Positions 1 through 9,724 of a stretch of 64,000 bases of DNA are shown here, one piece after another. Location of the stretch: assembly GCF_016907355.1 (NCBI RefSeq), contig NZ_JAFBBW010000001.1:2046001-2110000 (forward strand), in the 5' to 3' direction. The position numbers and the translations under genes are program-made. The stretch's first letter is position 1. Every line of letters starts with the position of its first letter. Source of the stretch: Agromyces aurantiacus (lineage in GTDB: Bacteria; Actinomycetota; Actinomycetes; Actinomycetales; Microbacteriaceae). Below the pieces are notes generated by a model that saw nothing but the letters and a program-made list of their open reading frames with translations, was not told where the DNA came from and ran no database searches.

Positions 1-510
1 TGGCTCCTGCTCGCCGATGCGGGCCAGGACGGGCCGATGCGCTGGTGGGCGGCGGTGATCTTCATCGTCGCGATCTCGACCGACTGGGTCGACGGATGGC
101 TCGCACGCTCGCGCGGCCTCGTGACCGACCTCGGCAAGATCCTCGACCCGATCGCCGACAAGCTGCTGACGAGCGGCGCGCTCGTGTGCCTGTCGATCCT
201 CGGCGAGCTGCCGTGGTGGATCACGATCGTCATCGTGGTGCGCGAGGTCGGCATCACCGTGTGGCGCTTCGTCGAGCTCGGCCGGGGCACGGTCGTTCCG
301 GCGTCCTCCGGCGGCAAGCTCAAGACGCTCACGCAGGCGATCGCGATCTCGCTGTTCCTCGCACCGCTCTGGACCCTCGTCGGCGACTGGATCATCTGGG
401 TGAACTGGGCCTTCATGATCGCCGCCCTCGTGCTCACGGTCTGGTCGGGGCTGCTGTATGTGCGCGACGCGTTCCGCCTCGCCCGCGAGCACCGCGGCGA
501 GGCCGCGTGA
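1..510 (+). CDS. pgsA: CDP-diacylglycerol--glycerol-3-phosphate 3-phosphatidyltransferase, 5' truncated
   Basis: Makes phosphatidylglycerophosphate, the committed step to phosphatidylglycerol and cardiolipin, in the membrane. The start lies outside the window; 169 codons are present. The CDP-alcohol phosphotransferase signature D-x2-DG-x2-AR-x8-G-x3-D-x3-D is complete: DWVDGWLAR is followed by a G and two Asp at the required spacing. Several hydrophobic membrane segments follow. The stop overlaps the GTG start of cinA by four bases, so the two are probably coupled. The pgsA-cinA pair ahead of clgR and recA is a conserved actinobacterial arrangement, which supports the call over other CDP-alcohol transferases. 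Confidence 0.93.
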   Translation, partial: WLLLADAGQDGPMRWWAAVIFIVAISTDWVDGWLARSRGLVTDLGKILDPIADKLLTSGALVCLSILGELPWWITIVIVVREVGITVWRFVELGRGTVVPASSGGKLKTLTQAIAISLFLAPLWTLVGDWIIWVNWAFMIAALVLTVWSGLLYVRDAFRLAREHRGEAA

Positions 511-1085
511 GCGACGAGCGGATGGCGCGGGGCGACGCCCCGGCCGAATCCGCCCCGGCCGCTCCGGGCGCACCGAGCGCCGACGCGACCGCCGAACTCA
601 TCGCCGAACTGACCCGTCGCGGGATGCGGATCGCGGTCGCCGAGTCGCTCACCGGTGGCCTCGTCGCGGCCGAGCTGACGCGCATCCCCGGGGCCTCGCT
701 CGCCGTGAGCGGCGGCATCGTCGCCTACGACACGCGCGTCAAGCAGGCGATGCTCGGCGTGCCCGGCGACCTGCTCGCCGCCGAGGGGGCGGTGCACCCC
801 GAGGTCGCCCGCCGCATGGCCGACGGTGCGCGGCGCGCGCTCGCGGTCGGCGGCCGCCCGGCCGACCTGGGCGTGGCGACGACGGGCGTCGCCGGTCCCG
901 ATCCGCAGGACGGCCGACCGGTCGGCACCGTCTACGTCGGGGTCGCCGACGCGGCCGGCTCCGAGGCGATCGAGCTGCGGCTCGGCGGCGACCGCGACGA
1001 GATCCGCCGCGCGACCGTGCGCGCGGCCGTCGACGCGGCGCTCGAGCGGCTGCGCGAGGGCGCGGGCGCGGGCGAGCGCGGCTAG
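507..1085 (+). CDS. cinA: CinA C-terminal domain protein (nicotinamide-nucleotide amidohydrolase)
   Basis: A 192-residue stand-alone CinA C-terminal domain (PncC type), expected to deamidate NMN to nicotinate mononucleotide in pyridine-nucleotide salvage. Visible family motifs are AESLTGG, GGIVAYDTRVK and TTGVAGPDPQDGRPVGTVYV. The N-terminal molybdopterin-binding-like domain of long CinA proteins is absent. GTG at 507 overlaps the pgsA stop; an in-frame ATG at 522 is an alternative start. The first ~25 residues are Ala/Pro-rich and unlike the family. The gene converges on the response-regulator gene, with a 4-bp overlap at the 3' ends. Confidence 0.9.
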   Translation: MSDERMARGDAPAESAPAAPGAPSADATAELIAELTRRGMRIAVAESLTGGLVAAELTRIPGASLAVSGGIVAYDTRVKQAMLGVPGDLLAAEGAVHPEVARRMADGARRALAVGGRPADLGVATTGVAGPDPQDGRPVGTVYVGVADAAGSEAIELRLGGDRDEIRRATVRAAVDAALERLREGAGAGERG

Positions 1086-1780
1086 GCCCGTCCGCCCCGC
1101 GGCATCCGGTACCGGTGCTCCGGACGGCCGGCGCTGCCGTAGCGCGGCGCGACCTCGGCCGCGCCGCTGGCCACGAGGTGCTCGAGGTAGCGCCGGGCGC
1201 TGACGCGCGACATCCCGAGGGCCTCGGCGATCTCGGTGGCCGAGGCATCCGCAGGGCACGCCGCGAGCCCCGCCGCGACGCGCTCGAGGCTCGCGGGGGA
1301 GAGGCCCTTGGGCAGCGCCACGCGGCGCGCCGTCGCCGTGGCCGTGCCGAGCACCCGGTCGATGCCGTGCTGGTCGAGCGCCGCCGACGGCGCCGAGCGG
1401 TCCGCGACGATCCCGCGGCGCACCTCGTCGAGCCGTTCGACGAGGCTCGTGCCCGAGAACGGCTTGACGAGGTAGTGCCGGACCCCCAGCAGGCGGGCCC
1501 GGCGCACCGTCTCGAGGTCGCGCGCCGCGGTGACCGCGATCACCTCGACGTCGTCGCCGGCCGCGCGGAGCCGGCGGAGCACGTCGAGTCCGCCGAGATC
1601 GGGCAGGTAGACGTCGAGCAGCACGAGGTGCGGCCGATGCCGGCCGACGGCGGCGAGCGCGGCCTCGCCCGTGTGCGCCTCGGCGACGACGGTGAAGCCG
1701 GGTTGCGCGTCGACGAAGGCGCGGTTCACCTGGGCCACCGCGAAGTCGTCGTCGACGATGACGACGCGGATGTCGTTCAT
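1082..1780 (-). CDS. CitB/DctR-family response regulator
   Basis: A 232-residue response regulator. The receiver domain (about 1-120) has the acidic cluster D10-D12, phosphoacceptor D56 in VLLDVYLPD, T84 and K106 in LVKPF. The C-terminal part (about 165-225) has a helix-turn-helix with ATEIAEALGMSRVSARRYLEHL, typical of the CitB/DcuR/MalR group. It overlaps the sensor kinase gene upstream by 4 bp, so the two are co-translated. The kinase's citrate-type sensor and the divergent tctCBA operon suggest it controls tricarboxylate uptake. That regulon is inference. Confidence 0.9.
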   Translation of the reverse strand: MNDIRVVIVDDDFAVAQVNRAFVDAQPGFTVVAEAHTGEAALAAVGRHRPHLVLLDVYLPDLGGLDVLRRLRAAGDDVEVIAVTAARDLETVRRARLLGVRHYLVKPFSGTSLVERLDEVRRGIVADRSAPSAALDQHGIDRVLGTATATARRVALPKGLSPASLERVAAGLAACPADASATEIAEALGMSRVSARRYLEHLVASGAAEVAPRYGSAGRPEHRYRMPRGGRA

Positions 1781-3429
1781 CGGCGCGCTCCGCCGACGGC
1801 GGACTCGGGGCGCGACCGGGAATCAGCGAGCGGCGCTGCGGCGCCGCGCCAGGGCAGGCGGGCCACGAACCGGGCGCCGCCGGCGGGCGACTCCTCGACG
1901 CGCACCTCGCCCCCGAGCCGGGCCGCGACCCGGTGCACGAGGGTCAGGCCGATGCCGCGGCGGGCCTTGCCCGGAGCCGGCGACTTGCCGCTGACGTCGG
2001 GCTCGAAGATCGCCGCACGGCGATCGGGCGGGACGCCCGGCCCGTCGTCGTCGACGCGCACGACCACCGAGCCTGGCCGGAGGTCATCGCGCACCGACAG
2101 CGTGACGTGCCCGCCGAGCACGCACGCCTCGATCGCGTTGTCGAGCAGGTTGCCGATGACGGTCACGAGGTCGGTGCGCTCGCGCACGTCGGCCGCGGTC
2201 TCGAGGTGCGAGTCGGCGTCGAGCTCGAACGTCACCCCGAGTTCCTGGGCGCGCGAGCGCTTGGCGAGGACGAGCGCCGCCGTCTCGACGTCGGCGATGC
2301 CGTCGTGCTCCTCGAGCGCCGAGAGGGCGCCGCCGCTGCCGACGCGCTGGATGAACGCGATGGCCGCGTCGACGTGGCCGAGTTCGAGCAGGCCGCTGAC
2401 GACGTGGAGCTTGTTGGAGAACTCGTGCGACTGCGCTCGGAGCCCCTCGGCGAGGCTCTGGGCGCCCTCGAGCTCGCGCAGGGTCGTCTCGAGCTCGGTG
2501 CGGTCGCGGAGGATCGCGATGGAGCCGATCTCGCGGCCCTCGACGCGCACGCGGTCGCCGTGCACGAGCAGCACGCGCTCGCCCGAGAGCACCGAGGTCT
2601 CGCGATCCTCGCCCGAGGCGATGAACCGGGCGAGCTCGGGGTCGAGCACGTCCTCGACGGCGCGGCCGATCGCGGCGTCGGGGTCCTCGACCTCCAGCAG
2701 CCGGGCGGCGGCGTCGTTCATGAGCACGAGGCGGCCGCGCTCGTCGACCGCGACGATGCCCTCGCGGATGCCGTGCAGCATCGCCTCGCGGGTCTCGAGC
2801 ATCGCGCGGATCTCGTCGGGCTCGAGGCCGTAGATGCGACGTCGGATGACGCGTCCGATCCACGCGGAGCCCACGACGCCCACGAGCGCCGCGACCGCGA
2901 GCGCGGCGAGCAGGCCGCCGAGCCCGCCGAGGAAGTCGGCGCGCAACTGGGACTCGAGGATGCCCACCGAGACCTGTCCCATCACGTCGCCGGCGGCGTC
3001 GAAGATCGGCACCTTGACCCGCCACGACTCGCCGAGCGTGCCGGTCTGCGTGCCGACGTAGATCTCGCCCGAGAGCGGGATGGCGGGGTCGGTCGAGACC
3101 CGCTCGCCGATGCGGTCGGGATTGGGGTGCGAGTAGCGGATGCCCTCGTCGTTCGCGACCACGACGTACGTGACGTCGGACGCGTGCCTGATCACCTCGG
3201 CGACGGGCTGGATGGTCTCGGCGGGATCCGGGTCGTCGAACGCGTCGAGGATGACCGGCAGGCCGGCGACCGACTGCGCGACCGCGATCATGCGGTCCTG
3301 GTAGCCCTCGCGCAGCTGGCGCTCCTGGATCAGCATCGCGGTCACCCCCGTGCCCACGACGGTCGTGAGCACGATCGCGACCTGCAGCAGCAGCAACTGC
3401 ATGCCCAGCGTCATCCTCGACCGGCTCAC
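1777..3429 (-). CDS. CitA/DcuS-type sensor histidine kinase
   Basis: A membrane sensor kinase of 550 residues. Order of parts: TM1 near residues 10-30; an extracytoplasmic PDC/CACHE sensor containing GIRYSHPNPDRIGERV, the signature of citrate and C4-dicarboxylate sensors; TM2; a PAS-like domain (LHGIREGIVAVDERGRLVLM); the H-box SHEFSNKLHVVSGLLELG; then the N-box LLDNAIEA, G1 DDGPGV and G2 RRGIGL of the ATPase domain. I chose GTG at 3429, just before TM1; ATG at 3414 is also possible. The reading frame stays open to 3690, but that extension runs through the repeat region and has no coding character. Probable ligand is citrate or a tricarboxylate (inference from family and neighbours). Confidence 0.9.
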   Translation of the reverse strand: MSRSRMTLGMQLLLLQVAIVLTTVVGTGVTAMLIQERQLREGYQDRMIAVAQSVAGLPVILDAFDDPDPAETIQPVAEVIRHASDVTYVVVANDEGIRYSHPNPDRIGERVSTDPAIPLSGEIYVGTQTGTLGESWRVKVPIFDAAGDVMGQVSVGILESQLRADFLGGLGGLLAALAVAALVGVVGSAWIGRVIRRRIYGLEPDEIRAMLETREAMLHGIREGIVAVDERGRLVLMNDAAARLLEVEDPDAAIGRAVEDVLDPELARFIASGEDRETSVLSGERVLLVHGDRVRVEGREIGSIAILRDRTELETTLRELEGAQSLAEGLRAQSHEFSNKLHVVSGLLELGHVDAAIAFIQRVGSGGALSALEEHDGIADVETAALVLAKRSRAQELGVTFELDADSHLETAADVRERTDLVTVIGNLLDNAIEACVLGGHVTLSVRDDLRPGSVVVRVDDDGPGVPPDRRAAIFEPDVSGKSPAPGKARRGIGLTLVHRVAARLGGEVRVEESPAGGARFVARLPWRGAAAPLADSRSRPESAVGGARR

Positions 3430-3475
3430 CCGACCAGTGTGCCGCACGCACGGCGGCGCGATCGCCCGACCGCCG

Positions 3476-3529
3476 TGACCATTACGACCGAATCGACCGA
3501 TACGACCAGTACGACCCTTGCGACCGCAA
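3476..3529. repeat. Six 9-bp direct repeats with GACC core between sensor kinase and tctC
   Basis: The tetramer GACC occurs at 3477, 3486, 3495, 3504, 3513 and 3522, exactly every 9 bp. The surrounding unit is close to ACGACCGAT, with the third to fifth copies best conserved. The array is in the 188-bp gap between two divergent transcription units, which is where a response-regulator operator would be expected. An operator role is inference. Confidence 0.6.
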
Positions 3530-3617
3530 CGTTCCGACGCCGTGCGAGGGCGACCTAGCGTCATCGGCACCGACGATCGTCGGCCCGGCGAGGATGCCGG
3601 GCACTCAAGGAGGAGCA

Positions 3618-4685
3618 TTGCGATCACACAGCCGGCCGACCCCCTCGGCCACCCCTCGACCGTTTCGCCGGGCCGTCGTGCGCGCCGCATTCGCGGGCCT
3701 CGGCGTCACGGCCCTCGTCGGGCTCGCCGGATGCAGCGCACCCGCCGGTGCGAGCGGCGATGACGAGGCCGATGCCGCGGCATCCCTCGACGCCGTCAGC
3801 CTCATCGCGCCAGCCGACCCGGGCGGCGGCTGGGACCAGACCGCTCGCGCGATCTCGCAGGTGCTGACCGACGAGGAGCTCGTGGGCTCCGCGCCGGTCG
3901 AGAACATCGGCGGCGCGGGCGGCACGGTGGGCCTGGCCGCACTCGCGAACGAGAAGGATCCGGCGACCCTCATGGTCACGGGCCTGGTCATGGTGGGCGC
4001 CGTCGAGACCAACGCCTCGCCCGTCCGCATCGAGGACATGACCCCGATCGCCAAGCTCACCGAGGAGGCGCTCGTGCTGGTGGTGCCGGCCTCGTCGCCG
4101 TACGAGACCACCGAGGACCTCGTGGACGCCATCGTGGAGGACGGCGCGGCGATCTCGGTGACGGGCGGCTCGGCGGGCGGCGCCGACCACATCCTCGCGG
4201 GCATGCTGCTCACCGAGGCGGGCGTCGATCCGGCCGACATCCCATCGACTCTCAACTACATCCCCAACTCGGGCGGCGGCGAGGCCGTGACCATGCTGCT
4301 CGGCAACACCGTGCAGGCCGGTATCTCGGGCGTCGGCGAGTTCGCCGAGCAGATCGCGGCGGGCGAGCTGCGCGCACTCGCCGTCTCGTCGCCCGAGCCC
4401 GTCGAGCTGCTGCCCGACACGCCCACGCTGGTCGAGGAGGGGTACGACGTCACCCTCACGAACTGGCGCGGGCTGCTCGCGCCGGGCGACCTCGACGAGG
4501 CCGACGCGCAGGCGCTCACCGCGCTCGTGACCGACCTGCACGATTCCGACGCGTGGGCCGCGACCCTCGAGGAGAAGGGCTGGGCCGACGCGTTCGTCAC
4601 GGGCGAGGAGTTCTCCGGCTTCCTCGACGCGAACATCGCCGAGGTGACGCAGACCCTGCAGTCGATCGGCCTGGTCGCGCCGTGA
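3618..4685 (+). CDS. tctC: Tripartite tricarboxylate transporter substrate-binding lipoprotein TctC
   Basis: Extracytoplasmic binding protein of a TTT transporter. TTG at 3618 is chosen because AAGGAGG at 3607-3613 sits 4 nt before it; the upstream in-frame ATG at 3594 has no such site. The product is 355 residues. Residues 1-39 form a lipoprotein signal: Arg-rich start, hydrophobic core, lipobox LAGC with lipidated C39. The mature part carries the TctC motifs APADPGGGWDQTAR and ENIGGAGGTVGL. It is the first gene of tctCBA; its stop overlaps the tctB start by 4 bp. The substrate (citrate, tricarballylate or other) cannot be read from sequence. Confidence 0.92.
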   Translation: MRSHSRPTPSATPRPFRRAVVRAAFAGLGVTALVGLAGCSAPAGASGDDEADAAASLDAVSLIAPADPGGGWDQTARAISQVLTDEELVGSAPVENIGGAGGTVGLAALANEKDPATLMVTGLVMVGAVETNASPVRIEDMTPIAKLTEEALVLVVPASSPYETTEDLVDAIVEDGAAISVTGGSAGGADHILAGMLLTEAGVDPADIPSTLNYIPNSGGGEAVTMLLGNTVQAGISGVGEFAEQIAAGELRALAVSSPEPVELLPDTPTLVEEGYDVTLTNWRGLLAPGDLDEADAQALTALVTDLHDSDAWAATLEEKGWADAFVTGEEFSGFLDANIAEVTQTLQSIGLVAP

Positions 4686-5260
4686 CCGAGTCGACCCCGG
4701 TTCCCCTCGACGCTGCGGCGTCGGGGGGAACCCCCGCCTCGGGCCGGGGCCGCGCCGCCGGCCGCGCCCCGGTCGGCGAGTTCGCGTTCGCGGCCGTGTG
4801 CGCAGCGCTCGGCGTGTACGCCATCGTGGGCGCCGGCTTCATCCGAGTGCCGCCCGGTTCGGCGAGCGTGCTCGGGCCCCGAGTGTTCCCGTACGCGGTG
4901 GGCGTGCTGCTCGTCGCGGCCTCCGTCGCCGTCATCGTCCAGATCGCACGCGGCCGACGCGGCGTGCCCGACGACGGGGAGGACGTCGACCCCGACGCGC
5001 CGACCGACTGGCTCACCGTCGGCAAGCTCGTCGCGATCTTCCTGTCGCAGCTCGTGCTCATCGAGTGGGCCGGATGGCCGGTCGCGGTCGCGGTGCTCTT
5101 CGGCGGTGCCGCGGTCGCGCTCGGCGCCCGGCGCTGGTGGGCCGCGATCGCCATCGGGCTCGCCCTCGGGCTCGTCACCCAACTCGTCTTCGGCTCCTGG
5201 CTGGGGCTCTCGCTCCCGGCCGGACCGCTCCTGGACTGGATCCCGATCTTCCATGGATAG
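4682..5260 (+). CDS. tctB: Tripartite tricarboxylate transporter small membrane subunit TctB
   Basis: A 192-residue membrane protein. After a ~30-residue cytoplasmic N-terminus rich in Ala, Gly and Arg there are about four hydrophobic helices, separated by an acidic loop ([11 protein letters not shown]). This size and topology match TctB, which pairs with the large permease TctA. GTG at 4682 overlaps the tctC stop, and the tctA start lies 8 bp inside its 3' end, so the three genes form one translationally coupled operon. Confidence 0.88.
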   Translation: MTESTPVPLDAAASGGTPASGRGRAAGRAPVGEFAFAAVCAALGVYAIVGAGFIRVPPGSASVLGPRVFPYAVGVLLVAASVAVIVQIARGRRGVPDDGEDVDPDAPTDWLTVGKLVAIFLSQLVLIEWAGWPVAVAVLFGGAAVALGARRWWAAIAIGLALGLVTQLVFGSWLGLSLPAGPLLDWIPIFHG

Positions 5261-6854
5261 CCTCACCGCCCTGCTCGACGGCTTCGCGACCGCGCTGCAG
5301 CCCCAGTACCTGCTCTACGCCCTCTTCGGCGTCTTCATCGGCACCGCCGTCGGCGTGCTGCCGGGCATCGGGCCCGCGATGACCGTGGCCCTGCTGCTGC
5401 CCCTGACGTACACGCTCGACCCGACCGGCGCGCTCATCCTCTTCGCCGGCATCTACTACGGCGGCATGTACGGCGGGTCGACGACCTCGATCCTGCTCAA
5501 CACGCCCGGAGAGTCCTCCTCGATCGTCACCGCGCTCGAGGGCAACCGGATGGCGAAGGCCGGACGCGGCGCCGCGGCGCTCGCGACCGCGGCCATCGGG
5601 TCCTTCGTCGCCGGCACGGTCGCGACGGTGCTGCTCACCTTCCTCGCGCCCGGCATCGCGAAGCTCGCGGTGCAGCTCGGACCCGCCGACTACTTCGCGC
5701 TCATCGTGGTGGCGTTCCTCACGGTCGGCGCGCTGCTCGGGTCGAGCGTGCCGCGCGGCCTCGTCTCGCTCGGCCTCGGCCTCCTGCTCGGCCTCGTCGG
5801 CACGGAGGTGCTCTCGGGCCAGCAGCGGTACACGTTCGGCGTGCCGAGCCTCGCCGACGGCATCGACGTCGTGCTCATCGCGGTCGGCCTCTTCGCGCTC
5901 GGCGAGACGCTGTACGTCGCTTCGCGGCTCAGGCATGGCCCGGTGCGCGTCATCCCCGTCGCCCGCGGCTGGCGCGGCTGGTTCACGCGCGACGACCTGC
6001 GGCGCTCGTGGAAGCCGTGGCTGCGCGGCACGGCGATCGGCTTCCCGATCGGCACCATCCCGGCGGGCGGTGCGGATGTCGCGACGTTCCTCTCGTACGC
6101 GACCGAGCGTCGCCTGGCCAGGGGTGCGGCGCGCGCGCAGTTCGGCCGCGGCGCGATCGAGGGCGTCGCGGGGCCGGAGGCGGCCAACAACGCCGCCGCG
6201 GCGGGCGTGCTCGTGCCACTCCTCACGCTCGGACTGCCGACCACGGCGACCGCGGCGATCATCATCTCCGCGTTCCAGTCCTACGGCATCCGGCCCGGCC
6301 CGCTGCTGTTCGAGACCCAGTCGGGGCTCGTGTGGGCGCTCATCGCGAGCCTCTACATCGGCAACGTGCTGCTGCTCGTGCTGAACCTGCCGCTCGTGGG
6401 CATGTGGGTGAAGGTGCTGCGGATCCCGCGGCCGTACCTCTACGCGGGCATCCTCGCGTTCGCGGGCCTCGGGGCCTACGCCCTGCACTTCAACGTGTTC
6501 GACACGCTGACGCTGCTGGTGGTCGGCATCACGGGCTTCCTGATGCGGCGGTACGGGTATCCGGTCGCCCCCATGGTGGTCGGCGGCATCCTCGGGCCCA
6601 TGGCCGAGGAGCAGTTGCGCAAGTCGATGGCGATCAGCCAGGGCGACCCGGCCTACCTCGTGCACAGCCCGTTCGCGATCGCCGCGTACGTCACGCTCGC
6701 GGTCATCGTGCTGACGGGCGTGTGGCTCAAGCGCCGGAAGGCCCGGCTCGAGGCCTCGCCGACGCTGGTCCCGACCGGTGCGATCGCCGCGCTCGACGCC
6801 GACGAACAGGCCGCTGCCGAGCCCGCCGGAACGCCGCCGCGACGCCGGGAATAG
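5253..6854 (+). CDS. tctA: Tripartite tricarboxylate transporter large permease TctA
   Basis: A 533-residue permease with about a dozen hydrophobic helices. The TctA signature [21 protein letters not shown] lies near residues 30-50, and the repeat-like [19 protein letters not shown] is in the second half. Moves the substrate delivered by TctC using an ion gradient. ATG at 5253 is chosen because it overlaps tctB by 8 bp and begins the family N-terminus ([10 protein letters not shown]). The frame is open upstream to 5106, but that part is a shadow of tctB. The C-terminal ~30 residues are a polar Ala/Glu tail. Confidence 0.93.
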   Translation: MDSLTALLDGFATALQPQYLLYALFGVFIGTAVGVLPGIGPAMTVALLLPLTYTLDPTGALILFAGIYYGGMYGGSTTSILLNTPGESSSIVTALEGNRMAKAGRGAAALATAAIGSFVAGTVATVLLTFLAPGIAKLAVQLGPADYFALIVVAFLTVGALLGSSVPRGLVSLGLGLLLGLVGTEVLSGQQRYTFGVPSLADGIDVVLIAVGLFALGETLYVASRLRHGPVRVIPVARGWRGWFTRDDLRRSWKPWLRGTAIGFPIGTIPAGGADVATFLSYATERRLARGAARAQFGRGAIEGVAGPEAANNAAAAGVLVPLLTLGLPTTATAAIIISAFQSYGIRPGPLLFETQSGLVWALIASLYIGNVLLLVLNLPLVGMWVKVLRIPRPYLYAGILAFAGLGAYALHFNVFDTLTLLVVGITGFLMRRYGYPVAPMVVGGILGPMAEEQLRKSMAISQGDPAYLVHSPFAIAAYVTLAVIVLTGVWLKRRKARLEASPTLVPTGAIAALDADEQAAAEPAGTPPRRRE

Positions 6855-6859
6855 TGCAC

Positions 6860-6890
6860 GTGAACACCCTGTTACAGGTGTCGGGTTCAC
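6860..6890. promoter_or_regulatory. Nested inverted repeat between tctA and clgR
   Basis: Outer arms GTGAAC (6860-6865) and GTTCAC (6885-6890) enclose ACACC...GGTGT and the perfect palindrome CTGTTACAG. There is no T-tract, so it is a weak terminator candidate; it may be an operator for clgR. Candidate clgR -10 boxes follow at 6914-6919 (TAGGCT) and 6940-6945 (TAGACT). Confidence 0.4.
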
Positions 6891-7003
6891 AAGAAAACTC
6901 CAGTGACCACGGCTAGGCTCGGGGTACGGGACGAGGCGCTAGACTGACCTCCCCGCACCGGCCCCCCGGTGGGTGGGTCGCCGGCAGAGAGAGGGAGGTT
7001 CCG

Positions 7004-7318
7004 ATGGTTCTGGTTCGACAGGAGATCGGCGACGTGCTGAGGGACTTCCGCCTGCAGAAGGGCCGGACCCTCCGCCAGGTCGCGAGCAAGGCCAGCGTCG
7101 CGCTGGGCTACCTCAGCGAGGTGGAGCGCGGTCAGAAGGAGGCCTCGAGCGAGATCCTCGCCTCGGTGGCCGAAGCCCTCGACACGCCCATCTCGGTGAT
7201 CATGCACGAGGTCGGCGACCGCATCGCGGTCCTCGAGGGGCTCTCCGCGCCGTCGGTGCCCGACAGCCTGCCCGACGACCTCGTCGCGGAGTTCGACGCG
7301 GACATCATGGTCCGCTGA
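7004..7318 (+). CDS. clgR: XRE-family regulator, ClgR homologue
   Basis: A 104-residue DNA-binding protein with one Cro/C1 helix-turn-helix at about residues 18-70 (RTLRQVASKASVALGYLSEV), followed by a short acidic tail ending DADIMVR. It matches ClgR, the actinobacterial activator of Clp protease genes (Rv2745c type), by length, sequence and place between cinA and recA. GGGAGG at 6993-6998 gives a normal ribosome site 5 nt before ATG. ClgR is itself controlled by Clp proteolysis in relatives; here the C-terminus is not Ala-Ala, so that is open. Confidence 0.85.
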   Translation: MVLVRQEIGDVLRDFRLQKGRTLRQVASKASVALGYLSEVERGQKEASSEILASVAEALDTPISVIMHEVGDRIAVLEGLSAPSVPDSLPDDLVAEFDADIMVR

Positions 7319-7337
7319 CCCACACGTCGCAGCGTCC

Positions 7338-7357
7338 GGCCGGTCCTCGGACCGGCC
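7338..7357 (+). terminator. Stem-loop after clgR
   Basis: GGCCGGTCC and GGACCGGCC form a perfect 9-bp stem with a 2-base spacer (a smaller loop closes inside). It follows the clgR stop by about 20 nt. No T-run follows, which is common for actinobacterial terminators. Confidence 0.5.
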
Positions 7358-7379
7358 GTTCGCATGTCCGGAGGTGCAC

Positions 7380-7610
7380 GTGAAGCGCAGCGAGTTCGAA
7401 CTGGCGGTCGAGGAGGAGTTCGGCCCGGGGTACGCGAGCATCGTCGTCGACGATCTCGTGCTCGGCGCGCTCGAGGGGCGCACCGCGCGCCAGGCGCTCG
7501 CCGCAGGGGTGCCGCCGCGATCGGTCTGGCTGGCGCTGTGCGAGGCGACCGACGTGCCGGAGTCGCGCCGGCACGGGGCCGGGCTGCGCGAGCCGCGCGG
7601 CGACCGCTGA
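7380..7610 (+). CDS. DUF3046 protein, conserved upstream of recA
   Basis: A 76-residue protein ([20 protein letters not shown]...) of the DUF3046 family, found next to recA throughout actinobacteria (Rv2738c type). Function unknown. GTG at 7380 is chosen because CGGAGG at 7369-7374 precedes it by 5 nt; the in-frame GTG at 7374 overlaps that site. No membrane segment or signal is visible. It may be co-transcribed with clgR despite the stem-loop between them. Confidence 0.82.
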   Translation: MKRSEFELAVEEEFGPGYASIVVDDLVLGALEGRTARQALAAGVPPRSVWLALCEATDVPESRRHGAGLREPRGDR

Positions 7611-7634
7611 CCCCGGTCGGGGGTCCGAAGACGC

Positions 7635-7672
7635 GTTCGACACGCCGCGGCGCGTGTCGAACATCCGTTCGG
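7635..7672. promoter_or_regulatory. LexA (SOS) box and long inverted repeat upstream of recA
   Basis: TCGAACATCCGTTCGG at 7657-7672 fits the actinobacterial LexA consensus TCGAAC-N4-GTTCGA with one mismatch. It overlaps the right arm of a 10-bp inverted repeat, GTTCGACACG (7635-7644) and CGTGTCGAAC (7653-7662). The box covers the -35 position of the promoter whose -10 is at 7682. Confidence 0.85.
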
Positions 7673-7681
7673 TTCGCGGAG

Positions 7682-7687
7682 TAGGCT
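7682..7687 (+). promoter_or_regulatory. recA promoter -10 box
   Basis: TAGGCT lies 17-18 bp downstream of the part of the LexA box that would act as -35. Transcription would start near 7694, giving a leader of about 185 nt before recA; nothing recognisable is in that leader apart from GAAGGAG close to the start codon. Confidence 0.6.
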
Positions 7688-7878
7688 CCTCGACAACGGG
7701 AGGGATGTCGCATCCATCCACATTCGTCGGCTCACACGCCGCGGATGTCGGTGGCCGCCCATACGGTCGGAGCGTCGGAACACACCGCAACCGCCTTGTC
7801 GCGAGACGTGCCGGGTCATGGCCGGGTACGCGGAACGACAGCCGAGAGGCAGCCGAACCCCACCACGAAGGAGCACCG

Positions 7879-8955
<1,077 letters not shown>

Positions 8956-8971
8956 GCCGGGCGGGGGCACG

Positions 8972-9682
8972 ATGAGCGAACAGTCGGATGAGCGCATCGC
9001 GCCCGTCGCCTACCTGCCGTGGGTGGTGCCGTCGTCGGAGGAATCCGAGCGCGGCGGCACCGCTCCCGCGCGCCGTGCGAGCCGGCACCCGGCCGGTCGT
9101 GGGCTCGGCGGACCGCCCCCCACTCGGCTCGCCGTGGTCGGCGAGTCCGACGCGGAGGGCGAGGCCCAGCCCGGCGGCCTCGCGTCGGCCGAGCCGGTCG
9201 AGACGGGCGTCGAGCGCGATGCGCGCATCGACCGGCTGATCGTCTCGCGGCTCCGGCGCTCCTCGCTCTCGATCGCCGAGGTGCGCGCGGCGCTCGTCGA
9301 GCACGGCCTCGACGATCACGAGGTCGAGGAATGGATCGAGCGGTACGAGCGGCTCGGCTACCTCGACGACCGGCGGCTCGCCGAACAGCTCGTGCACAGT
9401 CACGGCGTGCGGCGGGGTCGTGGCAGCGGCGCACTGCTGAGCGAACTCGGTCGCCGCGGCGTCGACACCGAGCTGGCGCGCGAGGCGCTCGACGCGCTCG
9501 ACCCCGAGGTCGAACTCGAGCACGCCACCCAGGTGGCGGTCCGGCGCGCCCGGCAGCTCGCCGGACTCGACCGCATGACGGCCGAGCGGCGCCTCAGCGC
9601 GTTCCTGCTGCGTCGCGGGTACGGCAGCGACCTGGTGCGCCGCGCGGTCGCGGCCGCGCTCGAGGGCGAGCCCACGGGCTGA
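8972..9682 (+). CDS. recX: RecA regulatory protein RecX
   Basis: Modulates RecA filament growth. 236 residues: a variable, disordered N-terminus of about 90 residues (Arg/Ala/Gly-rich), then the RecX triple-helix repeats, visible as [40 protein letters not shown] and [18 protein letters not shown]. The long N-terminal extension is common in this family group. ATG 8972 is the first start after the recA stop. Confidence 0.92.
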   Translation: MSEQSDERIAPVAYLPWVVPSSEESERGGTAPARRASRHPAGRGLGGPPPTRLAVVGESDAEGEAQPGGLASAEPVETGVERDARIDRLIVSRLRRSSLSIAEVRAALVEHGLDDHEVEEWIERYERLGYLDDRRLAEQLVHSHGVRRGRGSGALLSELGRRGVDTELAREALDALDPEVELEHATQVAVRRARQLAGLDRMTAERRLSAFLLRRGYGSDLVRRAVAAALEGEPTG

Positions 9683-9709
9683 CGAGGCCGAGCCTCGGCT
9701 CGCGGATCG

Positions 9710-9715
9710 TAGACT
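9710..9715 (+). promoter_or_regulatory. miaB promoter -10 box
   Basis: TAGACT ends 9 nt before the miaB ATG at 9725, leaving almost no leader. No Shine-Dalgarno sequence is present. Confidence 0.6.
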
Positions 9716-9724
9716 GGTCCGATC

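Noticed and set aside
458..2833. A 791-codon plus-strand frame over cinA and the two-component genes
   Set aside because: It is a shadow of genes on both strands with no family motif.
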